Positions 15,691 to 24,777 of a DNA stretch of 54,328 nucleotides are shown here, in pieces (positions within the stretch are counted from its first letter, which is position 1; the number at the start of each line of letters is the position of its first letter). The notes under the pieces are model-generated. The model was not told the DNA's origin and ran no database searches. It was given only the letters and a program-made list of their open reading frames with translations. The stretch covers positions 1 to 54,328 of the forward strand of contig CATXDC010000018.1 of NCBI GenBank assembly GCA_958366985.1, given 5' to 3'. This stretch comes from an uncultured Oscillospiraceae bacterium (GTDB taxonomy: Bacteria; Bacillota; Clostridia; Oscillospirales; Acutalibacteraceae). A program made the position numbers and the translations under genes.

Positions 15691-16788
15691 ATGGAGAGGA
15701 ATTTTAACAAAAAGATTATTTTAGAGGATGGCTCTGAATATTACGGATACGGCTTTGGCGCAGACTGCAATAAAGTCACCGAAATAGTATTCAACACCTC
15801 TATGGTCGGTTATCAGGAGATTATCTCCGACCCGTCATATACCTATCAGGCGGTAGTAATGACTTATCCCCTTATAGGCAATTACGGTATGGCGGATGAC
15901 GACTATGAAACAAAAACTCCCACCATTGGAGCTTTGGTGGTCAGAGAGTATAATGATTTCCCCTCAAATTTCAGAAGTGCAAAGACCCTTGGTGAGGTAA
16001 TGAAGGAATATAATATTCCCGGAGTTTACGGCATTGATACCCGTAAGCTTACCCGTTCAATAAGGGATTACGGAAGCCGCAAGGCTTATATTACAGATGC
16101 AGATACACCGGTTTCTGAGGCTCTTGAGATTTTGTCAAAGACCGATATACCCCGTGATGCAGTATCAAAGGTAAGCTGTAAGGAACCTTGGCTTGCTAAA
16201 AGCGAGGAAGGAAAATTCAAGGTTGTGGCAATTGACTGCGGAATGAAGCTTAATATAGTCCGTTCCCTTTGTGCAAGGGGATGCGATGTTACGGTTGTTC
16301 CGTGGAATACCTCAGCTGATGAGATCCAAAAACTCAGCCCCGACGGAGTGTTTATTTCAAACGGACCGGGCGACCCCACAGATGCAGTTCCGGTTATTGA
16401 GACCATAAAAGATCTTCACGGAAAATATCCGATTTTCGGAATATGTCTCGGCCATCAGATAATCTCCCTTTCATACGGAGCAAGCACATATAAGCTTAAA
16501 TTCGGACACAGAGGAGGAAACCACCCGGTAAAAAATCTTCTTACGGGAAAAATAGAAATCACCTCCCAGAACCATTCCTATGCTGTTGATACTGAGAGCC
16601 TTAAAGGCACTCCTCTCACAGTAACACATATCAATATTCTTGATTCAACCGTTGAGGGTGTAGAGTGCGTGAAAGACAGAATATACAGCGTTCAGTACCA
16701 CCCGGAGAGCGCACCGGGACCCCAGGACAGCGCATATCTGTTTGATCGCTTTATAAACATGATGAAGGAGGCGAAAGAGAATGCCTAA
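15691..16788 (+). CDS. carA: Carbamoyl-phosphate synthase small subunit
   Basis: 365 residues, ATG with GGAGG 7 nt upstream. It is the glutaminase subunit that feeds ammonia to CarB for carbamoyl phosphate, used in pyrimidine and arginine synthesis. The N-terminal CPSase small-chain domain occupies about 1-165, including VVMTYPLIGNYG and GIDTRKLTR. The class I amidotransferase domain follows, with Cys252 in GICLGHQI and the His/Glu pair in QYHPESAPGP. It overlaps carB by 8 bp, so the two are coupled. Only guaA, another glutamine amidotransferase of nucleotide synthesis, is adjacent; no pyr or arg genes are visible. Confidence 0.96.
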   Translation: MERNFNKKIILEDGSEYYGYGFGADCNKVTEIVFNTSMVGYQEIISDPSYTYQAVVMTYPLIGNYGMADDDYETKTPTIGALVVREYNDFPSNFRSAKTLGEVMKEYNIPGVYGIDTRKLTRSIRDYGSRKAYITDADTPVSEALEILSKTDIPRDAVSKVSCKEPWLAKSEEGKFKVVAIDCGMKLNIVRSLCARGCDVTVVPWNTSADEIQKLSPDGVFISNGPGDPTDAVPVIETIKDLHGKYPIFGICLGHQIISLSYGASTYKLKFGHRGGNHPVKNLLTGKIEITSQNHSYAVDTESLKGTPLTVTHINILDSTVEGVECVKDRIYSVQYHPESAPGPQDSAYLFDRFINMMKEAKENA

Positions 16789-19700
16789 AAGAACCGACCT
16801 TAAAAAGATACTTGTTATAGGTTCAGGACCTATTGTTATCGGACAGGCTGCCGAGTTTGACTATGCAGGCACACAGGCTTGTCTTGCCCTTAAGGAAGAG
16901 GGATATGAGGTTGTTTTGTGCAACTCTAACCCCGCCACCATTATGACTGATACCTCCATTGCTGATAAGGTATATATGGAGCCTCTTACTCTCGAATATG
17001 TTGCGAGAATACTTCGCTATGAGCGTCCCGACGCAATAGTCCCCGGTATCGGCGGACAGACAGGACTAAACCTTGCTGTTCAGCTTGAAAAGAAAGGCAT
17101 TTTAAAGGAGTGTCGTGTAGAGCTTCTGGGAACAGACGTTAACAGTATCGAACAGGCAGAGGACAGAGAGCTTTTCAAGGAACTCTGCGAAAGCCTCGGA
17201 GAGCCTGTGCTTCCCTCTATGATAGCAAACTCCATGGAAGAGGGACTTGAAGCCGCTGAAAAGATAGGTTATCCCGTTGTACTTCGTCCCGCTTTCACCT
17301 TAGGCGGAACAGGCGGCGGATTTGCCGATAATGAAGAAGAGTTCAGAACTGTTATGAAAAACGCTCTTTCACTTTCTCCTGTTCATCAGGTGCTTGTTGA
17401 AAAGAGCATAAAGGGCTTTAAGGAAATTGAATATGAAGTAATGCGTGACGCAAACGACACCGCAATTACAATCTGTAACATGGAAAACCTTGATCCCGTT
17501 GGTATTCACACCGGTGACTCAATAGTTGTCTGTCCTTCTCAGACTCTTACAAATAAAGAGTACCATATGCTCAGAGACAGCGCTCTTAAAATAATCAGAG
17601 CCCTTAAAATTCAGGGCGGATGCAACGTACAGTTTGCCCTTGACCCAAATTCTTTCCAGTATTACCTCATCGAGGTTAACCCCCGTGTTTCACGTTCATC
17701 TGCTCTTGCTTCAAAGGCCAGCGGATACCCCATTGCCCGTGTTTCGGCAAAAATCAGCGTCGGTATGACCCTTGATGAAATCCAGCTTGCCAATACTCCC
17801 GCATCCTTTGAGCCTACTCTCGACTATGTAGTTACAAAAATGCCCCGTTTCCCCTTTGATAAATTCACCGATGCCAACAATAGCCTCGGAACTCAGATGA
17901 AAGCTACCGGCGAAATAATGAGTGTCGGCAGAACCATAGAAGAGAGCCTTTTGAAGGGAATACGTTCACTTGAAATCGGTGTTTATCATCTTTACATGGC
18001 TAAGTTTGATTCTTACAAAGCCGAGGAGCTTATGGAATACATTAAGCTCGGCACTGACGACCGTATATATGCCATAGCACAGCTTCTTCGTCTGGGAGCA
18101 AAGGAAGAGGAAATTTCCAAAGCTACAAAGATAGATATGATTTTCCTCAGAAAGCTTAAAAATATAACCGATGAAGAGGAAAAGATTAAAGCAGCTCCAA
18201 AAGACGAATCCGTCCTTTACGAAGCAAAGAGAATGGGCTTCTCTGATAAAGAGATAGCTTATCTCTGGAACATGAGCGAAACCGATATTTTCGCAATGAG
18301 AAAAGAAAAGGGAATTTTCCCTGTCTATAAGATGATTGATACCTGCGCTTCCGAGTTTGAAAGCTATATTCCTTATTTCTATTCGACCTATGAAGAGGAA
18401 AATGAATCCATTGTTTCCGACAAGAAAAAGGTTGTAGTTCTGGGCTCAGGACCTATCAGAATCGGTCAGGGCGTTGAGTTTGACTATTCTACCGTTCACG
18501 CTGTAAAGACAATTAAACACGCAGGTTACGAAGCTATCATTATCAACAATAACCCTGAAACTGTTTCAACAGACTATACAACTTCCGATAAACTCTATTT
18601 CGAGCCCCTGTGCACAGAGGACGTAATGAATATTATCGCTCTCGAAAAGCCTGAGGGAGTTATAGCATCTCTCGGCGGACAGACAGCCATTAACCTTGCC
18701 CAGCCACTTATGGAGCGGGGAGTAAAGATTATCGGAACCGACTGTGACGCCATTGAAAAGGCAGAGAACAGAGACTCTTTTGAAAAGCTTCTTTCCGACC
18801 TTAATATACCTCAGCCAAAGGGACAGGCTGTTACAAATATTGAGGACGGCATAAATGCCGCAAAGAGAATCGGGTTCCCTGTGCTTGTAAGACCCAGCTT
18901 TGTTCTTGGCGGACGAGCAATGCAGATTGTTGCAAGTGAAAATCAGCTTCGCCACTATCTTAAAACCGCCGTTGAAATCGACGAGGATAAACCTGTGCTT
19001 GTTGATAAATACATTATGGGTAAAGAGGTAGAGGTAGACGCAATCTGTGACGGCAAGGATGTTTTTGTTCCCGGTATCATGGAGCTTGTTGAGCGTACAG
19101 GCGTACATTCCGGTGATTCAATCAGCGTTTATCCGTCATTCAGTATATCCCAGAAGGTTAAGGATACAATCCTTGACTATACAAAGAAACTCGGTCTCGG
19201 AATAGGCATTGTAGGTCTTTACAATATACAGTTTATCGTAGACCAGAACGAAGATGTATTTATTATCGAGGTTAACCCACGTTCTTCGAGAACTGTTCCT
19301 TTCCTTTCAAAGGCTACTGGATACTCTCTTGCAGATATAGCAACTCTTGTTATCCTTGGCAAGAGCCTTAAAGAGCAGGGCTTTACAGAGCTTTATCCTG
19401 CCGAAAAGAAAAGATGGTATGTAAAAGCTCCGGCATTCTCTTTCTCAAAGCTCAGCGGACTTGATGCATATCTTTCACCGGAAATGAAGTCAACAGGAGA
19501 GGCAATCGGATATGACAACAAGCTTACCCGTGCCCTTTACAAAGCTCTCCAGGCTTCAGGAGTAAAGATTCAGAATTACGGAACAGTATTCGCCACAATA
19601 GCCGATGATGATAAGGAAGAAGCACTTCCTCTTATCAGACGCTTCTATAACCTTGGATTCAATATAGAAGCTACTGAGGGAACAGCTAAATTCCTTAAAG

Positions 19701-19960
19701 AGAACGGCATAAGAACGAGAGTGAGAAAGAAGATAAGCGAAGGCTCAACAGATATTCTCGACTCAATCCGTCAGGGATATGTAACCTATGTTATAAATAC
19801 CCGTGCGGTGCTCTCGGAAGATAAAATTGTGGATGGAGGAGCAATCCGCAGCTGCGCTGTACAAAATAACGTAACTGTATTTACAGCTCTCGATACTGTA
19901 AGGGTGCTTCTGGAAGTCCTTGAAGAGATTACTCTCGGAATTTCTACAATCGACGCATAA
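16781..19960 (+). CDS. carB: Carbamoyl-phosphate synthase large subunit
   Basis: 1059 residues, the normal length. Two homologous halves each carry a pre-ATP-grasp and ATP-grasp unit: the first opens KKILVIGSGPIVIGQAAEFD, the second at about 550 opens VVVLGSGPIRIGQGVEFD. Each half shows the RP-S/A-F-LGG loop (RPAFTLGGTGGG, RPSFVLGGRAMQ) and the IEVNPR metal-binding motif. The C-terminal allosteric methylglyoxal-synthase-like domain starts near 930 and includes GFNIEATEGTAKFL. The start overlaps carA by 8 bp; the site GGAGG lies upstream inside carA. A terminator follows. Confidence 0.97.
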   Translation: MPKRTDLKKILVIGSGPIVIGQAAEFDYAGTQACLALKEEGYEVVLCNSNPATIMTDTSIADKVYMEPLTLEYVARILRYERPDAIVPGIGGQTGLNLAVQLEKKGILKECRVELLGTDVNSIEQAEDRELFKELCESLGEPVLPSMIANSMEEGLEAAEKIGYPVVLRPAFTLGGTGGGFADNEEEFRTVMKNALSLSPVHQVLVEKSIKGFKEIEYEVMRDANDTAITICNMENLDPVGIHTGDSIVVCPSQTLTNKEYHMLRDSALKIIRALKIQGGCNVQFALDPNSFQYYLIEVNPRVSRSSALASKASGYPIARVSAKISVGMTLDEIQLANTPASFEPTLDYVVTKMPRFPFDKFTDANNSLGTQMKATGEIMSVGRTIEESLLKGIRSLEIGVYHLYMAKFDSYKAEELMEYIKLGTDDRIYAIAQLLRLGAKEEEISKATKIDMIFLRKLKNITDEEEKIKAAPKDESVLYEAKRMGFSDKEIAYLWNMSETDIFAMRKEKGIFPVYKMIDTCASEFESYIPYFYSTYEEENESIVSDKKKVVVLGSGPIRIGQGVEFDYSTVHAVKTIKHAGYEAIIINNNPETVSTDYTTSDKLYFEPLCTEDVMNIIALEKPEGVIASLGGQTAINLAQPLMERGVKIIGTDCDAIEKAENRDSFEKLLSDLNIPQPKGQAVTNIEDGINAAKRIGFPVLVRPSFVLGGRAMQIVASENQLRHYLKTAVEIDEDKPVLVDKYIMGKEVEVDAICDGKDVFVPGIMELVERTGVHSGDSISVYPSFSISQKVKDTILDYTKKLGLGIGIVGLYNIQFIVDQNEDVFIIEVNPRSSRTVPFLSKATGYSLADIATLVILGKSLKEQGFTELYPAEKKRWYVKAPAFSFSKLSGLDAYLSPEMKSTGEAIGYDNKLTRALYKALQASGVKIQNYGTVFATIADDDKEEALPLIRRFYNLGFNIEATEGTAKFLKENGIRTRVRKKISEGSTDILDSIRQGYVTYVINTRAVLSEDKIVDGGAIRSCAVQNNVTVFTALDTVRVLLEVLEEITLGISTIDA

Positions 19961-19992
19961 ATTAAATCCCAAATTTAATCGTTAAAAATTTA

Positions 19993-20033
19993 AGAGGATA
20001 TTTGAACGCAGTTAATGCAGTCAAATATCCTCT
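19993..20033 (+). terminator. Terminator of carAB
   Basis: 13-bp perfect stem (AGAGGATATTTGA and complement), 15-nt loop, then TTGTTTTTTG. Confidence 0.85.
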
Positions 20034-20056
20034 TTGTTTTTTGTCTGTTTTTAAGT

Positions 20057-21388
20057 TTAAGCGTATTTATATTTCTTTCGTTTTGCAATAAAGAAAATAA
20101 TGCTTACAATAAGGGCTAACACTTCTGCTGCAACAATTGCAAACCATACTCCGTCGATACCTAAAAGTTCAGGAAGCACCAGTATCGCTATAAGCTGGAA
20201 GACAAGAGTTCGCATAAAAGCAATTGCCGCTGAAACAGCGCCGTTATTGAGAGCTGTAAAGAAAGCGGAACTGAAAACGTTAAATCCGCTTATTAAGAAA
20301 GATATAGCATATACTTTGAATCCGTGAGCAGTAAGATCAAAAAGTCCAGCGTCATATCCTACAAACCATTTGGCAAGGGGAGAGGCGGATAGCTGTGAAA
20401 AAGTTACCATTAAAAATCCGAATAAACCGGTAATAATGAGACTTTTGCGGAACAGATTTTTAAGTTCATCAGTGTTGGCAGCTCCGTAATTAAAGCTTAC
20501 AACAGGAGCGCTGCCTATAGCATAACCAAAATATACGGCGGAGAAAATGAAATTGACGTACATAATTACGCCGTATGCAGCTACACCGTTTTCACCGGCA
20601 ATTTTCATCAGCTGAAAATTATAAAGTATGTTTACAAGTGACGCTGAAAGATTTGTCATAAGCTCAGATGAGCCGTTAGTGCAGACTTTAAGGAGAGTTT
20701 TGAAATCAAAGATCGGTTTTGTAATGCGAAGGAGACTACTATTTTTTCGGGAAAAATAGATGATCGGAACAACAGCACCTACTACCTGACTGATAACTGT
20801 TGCCGCTGCCGCTCCTGTAATTCCCCATTTGAAAACTGCCACAAACAAAGCGTCAAGGACTATGTTTGTAAGGCCTGAACCTACTGTGATGAATAATCCG
20901 AGCTTTGGCTTTTCGGCAACAACCATGAAGTTTTGAAAAGCGCACTGGAGCATAAATGCAATTTGAAAAGAAATTAGAATTCTGCCATAAAGTACGCAAT
21001 ATTCGAGCATCTGGCCGGAAGCTCCTAAAAGTTCTGATATGGGACGGATGAAAATAAAGGAGACAACTGTCAGTAAAGCTCCGATAGCTATTGTAACGTA
21101 AATCAGCATGGAAAAATAGGCGTTTGCTTTTTCACATTTTCCTTCTCCGAGAGTTTTCGCTACAACTGCGCTGCCGCCGGTTCCTATGAGAAATCCCACA
21201 GTGCCCATGCCCATCAGTACCGGCATTATGAGGTTTACCGCTGCAAATGCTGTTTTACCTGCAAAATTTGATACGAAAAGTCCGTCTACAACGCTGTAAA
21301 TGGATGTAAATACCATCATGATAATTGACGGAAAAACAAATCTCAGAAGTTTATTATATGTAAAATGGTCGGATAACTGAATTCTCAT
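20057..21388 (-). CDS. MATE-family efflux transporter
   Basis: 443 residues with twelve hydrophobic segments in two six-helix halves. The opening (RFVFPSIIMMVFTSIYSVVDGLFVSNFAG) and the GTGGSAVVAKTLGEG segment are typical of the DinF/NorM-like branch of MATE exporters, which use a Na+ or H+ gradient to expel drugs or metabolites across the cytoplasmic membrane. The start codon overlaps the stop of the upstream MarR gene by 4 bp (ATGA), so pump and regulator form one operon controlled by the operator at 21887-21941. The substrate cannot be told. Confidence 0.92.
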   Translation of the reverse strand: MRIQLSDHFTYNKLLRFVFPSIIMMVFTSIYSVVDGLFVSNFAGKTAFAAVNLIMPVLMGMGTVGFLIGTGGSAVVAKTLGEGKCEKANAYFSMLIYVTIAIGALLTVVSFIFIRPISELLGASGQMLEYCVLYGRILISFQIAFMLQCAFQNFMVVAEKPKLGLFITVGSGLTNIVLDALFVAVFKWGITGAAAATVISQVVGAVVPIIYFSRKNSSLLRITKPIFDFKTLLKVCTNGSSELMTNLSASLVNILYNFQLMKIAGENGVAAYGVIMYVNFIFSAVYFGYAIGSAPVVSFNYGAANTDELKNLFRKSLIITGLFGFLMVTFSQLSASPLAKWFVGYDAGLFDLTAHGFKVYAISFLISGFNVFSSAFFTALNNGAVSAAIAFMRTLVFQLIAILVLPELLGIDGVWFAIVAAEVLALIVSIIFFIAKRKKYKYA

Positions 21389-21867
21389 TTTTGTTCCTTT
21401 CCTGTTTTTAAATTGGAATCTGAAATTTCTTCATATTCTTTACGAAGAAGAAGGGCATATTTTTCGCTCAGCGAAAGAAAAACTTTGAGTTCGTTTTCAG
21501 AAAATTGTCTGAGCACTTTTATTTCTGATTTCAAAACCATATCGGCACTGTTTTTGGCAAGTTCTTCGCCCTTTTCTGTCAAAACCAGTATTTTGCTCTT
21601 TTTGTTGTTCTGAGCCTGTGTAAGGCAAATGTATCCGTCATTTTGCAGATTTTTAAGAGCGGAGTTCACAGTTTGTCTTGGCATATAAAGCATATTGCAT
21701 ATGTCTGCCTGAGTGTATTGTGTATCGGTTTCACGAAGAAGATATAGAATCCAAAAAGCACAGTCGGATAAACCGCAGCTTTTGGCAAAATTGTGATAAA
21801 CCTTATCTGTATCTTTGAATATGCGGTTGTAACGTATTAGAATTTCGTGTAAATATTGACTGTCCAT
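21385..21867 (-). CDS. MarR-family transcriptional regulator
   Basis: 160 residues from the ATG at 21867; AAGG lies 9 nt upstream, whereas the GTG of the longer frame touches the site. The winged helix occupies about 35-105 with recognition region NMLYMPRQTVNSALKNLQNDG followed by the wing (NNKKSKILVLTEKGEEL). MarR dimers usually repress their own operon and release it on binding a drug-like ligand. The first gene of the MarR-MATE pair, it has a matching operator over its promoter, so autoregulation is likely. Confidence 0.92.
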   Translation of the reverse strand: MDSQYLHEILIRYNRIFKDTDKVYHNFAKSCGLSDCAFWILYLLRETDTQYTQADICNMLYMPRQTVNSALKNLQNDGYICLTQAQNNKKSKILVLTEKGEELAKNSADMVLKSEIKVLRQFSENELKVFLSLSEKYALLLRKEYEEISDSNLKTGKEQK

Positions 21868-21886
21868 AAGCGTCACCCTTAACAGT

Positions 21887-21941
21887 TTTTGTCCGAAATC
21901 AGACTATCGCATATTATAATCCGATTTCGGACAAAAGTCAA
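21887..21941 (-). promoter_or_regulatory. Promoter and operator of the MarR-MATE operon
   Basis: Promoter on the minus strand: TTGACT (21941-21936), 17 bp, TATAAT (21918-21913). A 14-bp inverted repeat (TTTTGTCCGAAATC at 21887-21900, exact complement at 21923-21936) flanks the -10. Each arm contains a smaller palindrome: TCCGATTTCGGA at 21920-21931 is perfect in its outer 5 bp, and TCCGAAATCAGA at 21892-21903 is a degenerate copy. One site covers the -35/-10 spacer, the other lies in the early transcript, the usual geometry for MarR repression. Confidence 0.8.
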
Positions 21942-21960
21942 CTGAGAGAGACTCAGAAAA

Positions 21961-22000
21961 AAGCTCTGCACATTCACCTTTAAAGGAATGTACAGAGCTT
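21961..22000 (-). terminator. Terminator of the PHP hydrolase gene
   Basis: 15-bp stem with one G-U wobble on the minus-strand RNA, 10-nt loop, then TTTTTTC on the minus strand. It starts 11 bp after the hydrolase stop. Confidence 0.75.
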
Positions 22001-22011
22001 TGCTTTATTAT

Positions 22012-23334
22012 TTATTGAAAATAAATGGGATTGCTTATACACTTTGCAAATGGGGGAACAGGGAGTCCTGCATCTGGCGGGAAAATAAATTTTATCGCCT
22101 GTTTGTAAGCCGCTTTTTTAATGTATTTATATTCGCTAATTATTTCCGCCCTTATAAATCCCTTTTCACTGACTTTGATTTCGGCGCAGTGACTTCCGGG
22201 TTTTGAGGCTTTGTATCTGTAAACAATTCTCTCGTTTTCGTAAACTATAACAGTATCATTTCTTTTAAGCTTTTCAGCCTCAATTTCCACTTTGAGGTTT
22301 TCTTTAAATATAACCGTATCGCCCTGAATAGAATCTCCACATCTTAAAATAAGAGACGGACCGTTTACAGATGAAGTTATGTAGGAATTTCCTTTTTTGA
22401 GAGCTTTTAAAATATCATCAGTAGTGCACGAATCAGCGCATACTACGGTAGTCGGTACAGCTAAAAGATCTGTTATGTAATAATCCCTGTGGTAGTCGCT
22501 GCCTCCAACTGCGGCAATTTTTTTACCCTGAAGTAAAAGGTAATGCCACCACTTTAAAGCTTCCATATTGTCTATTCTCTGAGGACCGTTCCAAACCTCC
22601 ACGCAGTCAAAGTGAAATCCTTCTCTTGGCATATGCCAGCCGCAGCTTTTGCATTCAGGGTGGTTTAAAGAAATAATAGCTCCGCTTTCCTTAGCCTGAT
22701 TGTAAATGGGCAAAAAATCCTCAAATGTATTAACGCAGTAGGGGAGTGTGAACGGACGCTTTACACCCCAGAAATTTATGTGTCCACTGAAAGATGTTAG
22801 CTCACATCCCTTTATTACTAATATGTCCTTATAATTATAGTCATTGTAAGCCGCAACACTGTTATTGTGGTCGGTGATTATAATGTAATCAAGATTTTTC
22901 TTTTTAGCCTTTGCAACCAGCTCTTCAGGTGTACATTTTCCGTCGCTGTTTACGGTATGCAGATGAGTGTCACCTTTGAGCCAGCGTTTTTTCTTCTTTT
23001 TAAAGCTTATATTGTATATTGCCTTTAATCCGTCTACTGTACGGTCAACGCCTACTATGATTTTCCATTTTCCTGCTTTCGGAGTACATTTGTCATATCC
23101 CGGAGTAGAATATTTTTCGCTTATAATTACATCCTGTCTGACATTTCCTGAAGCGCCGATCTGAATACCGTCGGGATTGATCAGACCAAAGTCAAGATTG
23201 CCTTTCTCTTTGGGCAGCCAAGAATGGGTGATACGCAGTTCTTCTGTGTTTTCAGGCACCTCAAAATCAATGTAAAAACACTTTTTGAGAAGAGATTCAC
23301 CAATTTCCTTTTCAATTGTTAAATCGTTTTTCAT
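22012..23334 (-). CDS. PHP-domain metallohydrolase, CehA/McbA type
   Basis: 440 residues from the ATG at 23334 (GAGGAAA 8 nt upstream); the frame extends 12 residues further back without a site. Residues about 1-120 form a beta-rich N-terminal domain. The PHP domain begins at about 125 with DTHLHTVNSDGKCTPEEL, then ITDHNN, NHPECKSCGWH and GGSDYHRD; together these hold the His/Asp metal ligands of the polymerase-and-histidinol-phosphatase fold. CehA-like proteins hydrolyse phosphoesters or carbamates, but the natural substrate here is unknown. There is no signal peptide. It is divergent from the GPH/ChbG operon with paired promoters at 23366-23431, so a role in the same sugar pathway is possible. 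Confidence 0.82.
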   Translation of the reverse strand: MKNDLTIEKEIGESLLKKCFYIDFEVPENTEELRITHSWLPKEKGNLDFGLINPDGIQIGASGNVRQDVIISEKYSTPGYDKCTPKAGKWKIIVGVDRTVDGLKAIYNISFKKKKKRWLKGDTHLHTVNSDGKCTPEELVAKAKKKNLDYIIITDHNNSVAAYNDYNYKDILVIKGCELTSFSGHINFWGVKRPFTLPYCVNTFEDFLPIYNQAKESGAIISLNHPECKSCGWHMPREGFHFDCVEVWNGPQRIDNMEALKWWHYLLLQGKKIAAVGGSDYHRDYYITDLLAVPTTVVCADSCTTDDILKALKKGNSYITSSVNGPSLILRCGDSIQGDTVIFKENLKVEIEAEKLKRNDTVIVYENERIVYRYKASKPGSHCAEIKVSEKGFIRAEIISEYKYIKKAAYKQAIKFIFPPDAGLPVPPFAKCISNPIYFQ

Positions 23335-23365
23335 ACTGATTTCCTCACTGAATATTTTTGTAATA

Positions 23366-23431
23366 ATCATACATCATTTTGCTTTAAAAGTCAAAAAATG
23401 TATTGCAAATGCATATATCCTATGATATATT
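23366..23431. promoter_or_regulatory. Back-to-back promoters of the PHP gene and the GPH/ChbG operon
   Basis: Minus strand: TTGACT (23394-23389), 17 bp, TATGAT (23371-23366). Plus strand: TTGCAA (23403-23408), 17 bp, TATATT (23426-23431). The two -35 boxes are 8 bp apart. No clear operator repeat was found. Confidence 0.7.
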
Positions 23432-23466
23432 AAAAATACACTAATTTAATAAAGTGAGGAAAAATT

Positions 23467-24777
23467 ATGGAAAACAAAAGCAGTCTTGCCACTAAAGCGG
23501 CAAGAAGAACCTCGCCGTTTCGCTACGGTATAGGTATGTTCGGAACGTCAATTCCGATAAATATGTTCAAATCCTTTGCGGCCATATTTTATGTGGATAT
23601 GCTGGGACTGAGCATGGAGAAATATTCACTGGTTCTTTTAATTTACACATTTGTAGATGCAATTGACAATCCGGTCTACGGTTTTCTTTCTGACCGTACC
23701 CGTACCAAGTGGGGACGCAGAAGGCCGTGGCTTGTAATAGGCGTTCCGCTGCTGATATTGTGTTTTATAATGTTTTTTAATGTTCCGTCTTTTATCAGCT
23801 CCGACTCAGGAATGCTGTTTGTATATATGCTTCTTATGTACATACTTACGGGAACTCTCGATTCTCTTATGAATGCGAACTATGGTGCGTTGTTCCCGGA
23901 GCTTTTCCGTGAGGATACAGAAAGAGCAAAGACCAACGCTATCAGACAGGCTTTCCAGCTCGTAGCAATGGTTATAAGTATTGCCCTTACTCCCATGATT
24001 ACAAAAGCGATAGGTTACAGCAAAACTTCCATAATTTACGGAATTGTAGCCCTTATAGTCATAATGTACTGTACTTTTGGATGTAAGGAAGATCCTGCGT
24101 CCTGGTCAACTGAGAAACCTAAAATCTTTGCAAGTATATGGGCTCTTCTTAAAAGCAAGAAGTTCTGGATTTTCGGTTTCACAGGCGCATTTTATTCTGC
24201 CGCATTTTCACTTATTTCACAGGCAGTTCCATTTTATGTCAAATACACACTTCACCTTGAAAGCGACAAAACCACAATAATGCTTGCTGCTGTTTTTGCA
24301 GTTGCACTTATAGGTATTCTCATCTGGACACAGATAATAAAACATGTTTATATTGTAAATGCATGGCGAGTTTCATTTGTAGTTATGGCAGTCGGAATCA
24401 TTCCCATGTATTTTGCTTCAAATCTTATTACTGCGGTATGTATTGCCGGTGTAGTAGGACTTGGAGTTGCAGGATGCCTTACAACTATGGACTGCATTGG
24501 CGCAAAGATCATGGATGACGACTATAAACGTTATGGCGTGAAGCGTGAGGGTATAATTTCCAGCTGTTTGGGAGTTATGAACAGACTTAACGGACTGTTT
24601 ACCTCTGCTGCTTTCTTTACTGTTTCAAGAGTGTTTGGTTTTGTAAACGGAGATAACCCTGGTGATAGTCCTGATGTTGCTTCTAAGATGCTCCTTATTG
24701 TTTTCCCGGCAGTTGCAGTAGCATTGGCAGCTGTTTTCTCAATGTTCCTGCATTTCGAGGATGAAAAGAAGAAATGA
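23467..24777 (+). CDS. MFS transporter of the GPH (glycoside-pentoside-hexuronide) family
   Basis: 436 residues, ATG with GTGAGG upstream. Twelve membrane segments; the loop 2-3 signature DNPVYGFLSDRTRTKWGRRRPWLV is the GPH/MelB type. It probably imports an oligosaccharide or modified sugar with Na+ or H+. It overlaps the ChbG-like deacetylase by 4 bp (ATGA). That linkage suggests the cargo is an acetylated sugar such as a chitooligosaccharide, which is inference from context. Confidence 0.88.
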   Translation: MENKSSLATKAARRTSPFRYGIGMFGTSIPINMFKSFAAIFYVDMLGLSMEKYSLVLLIYTFVDAIDNPVYGFLSDRTRTKWGRRRPWLVIGVPLLILCFIMFFNVPSFISSDSGMLFVYMLLMYILTGTLDSLMNANYGALFPELFREDTERAKTNAIRQAFQLVAMVISIALTPMITKAIGYSKTSIIYGIVALIVIMYCTFGCKEDPASWSTEKPKIFASIWALLKSKKFWIFGFTGAFYSAAFSLISQAVPFYVKYTLHLESDKTTIMLAAVFAVALIGILIWTQIIKHVYIVNAWRVSFVVMAVGIIPMYFASNLITAVCIAGVVGLGVAGCLTTMDCIGAKIMDDDYKRYGVKREGIISSCLGVMNRLNGLFTSAAFFTVSRVFGFVNGDNPGDSPDVASKMLLIVFPAVAVALAAVFSMFLHFEDEKKK

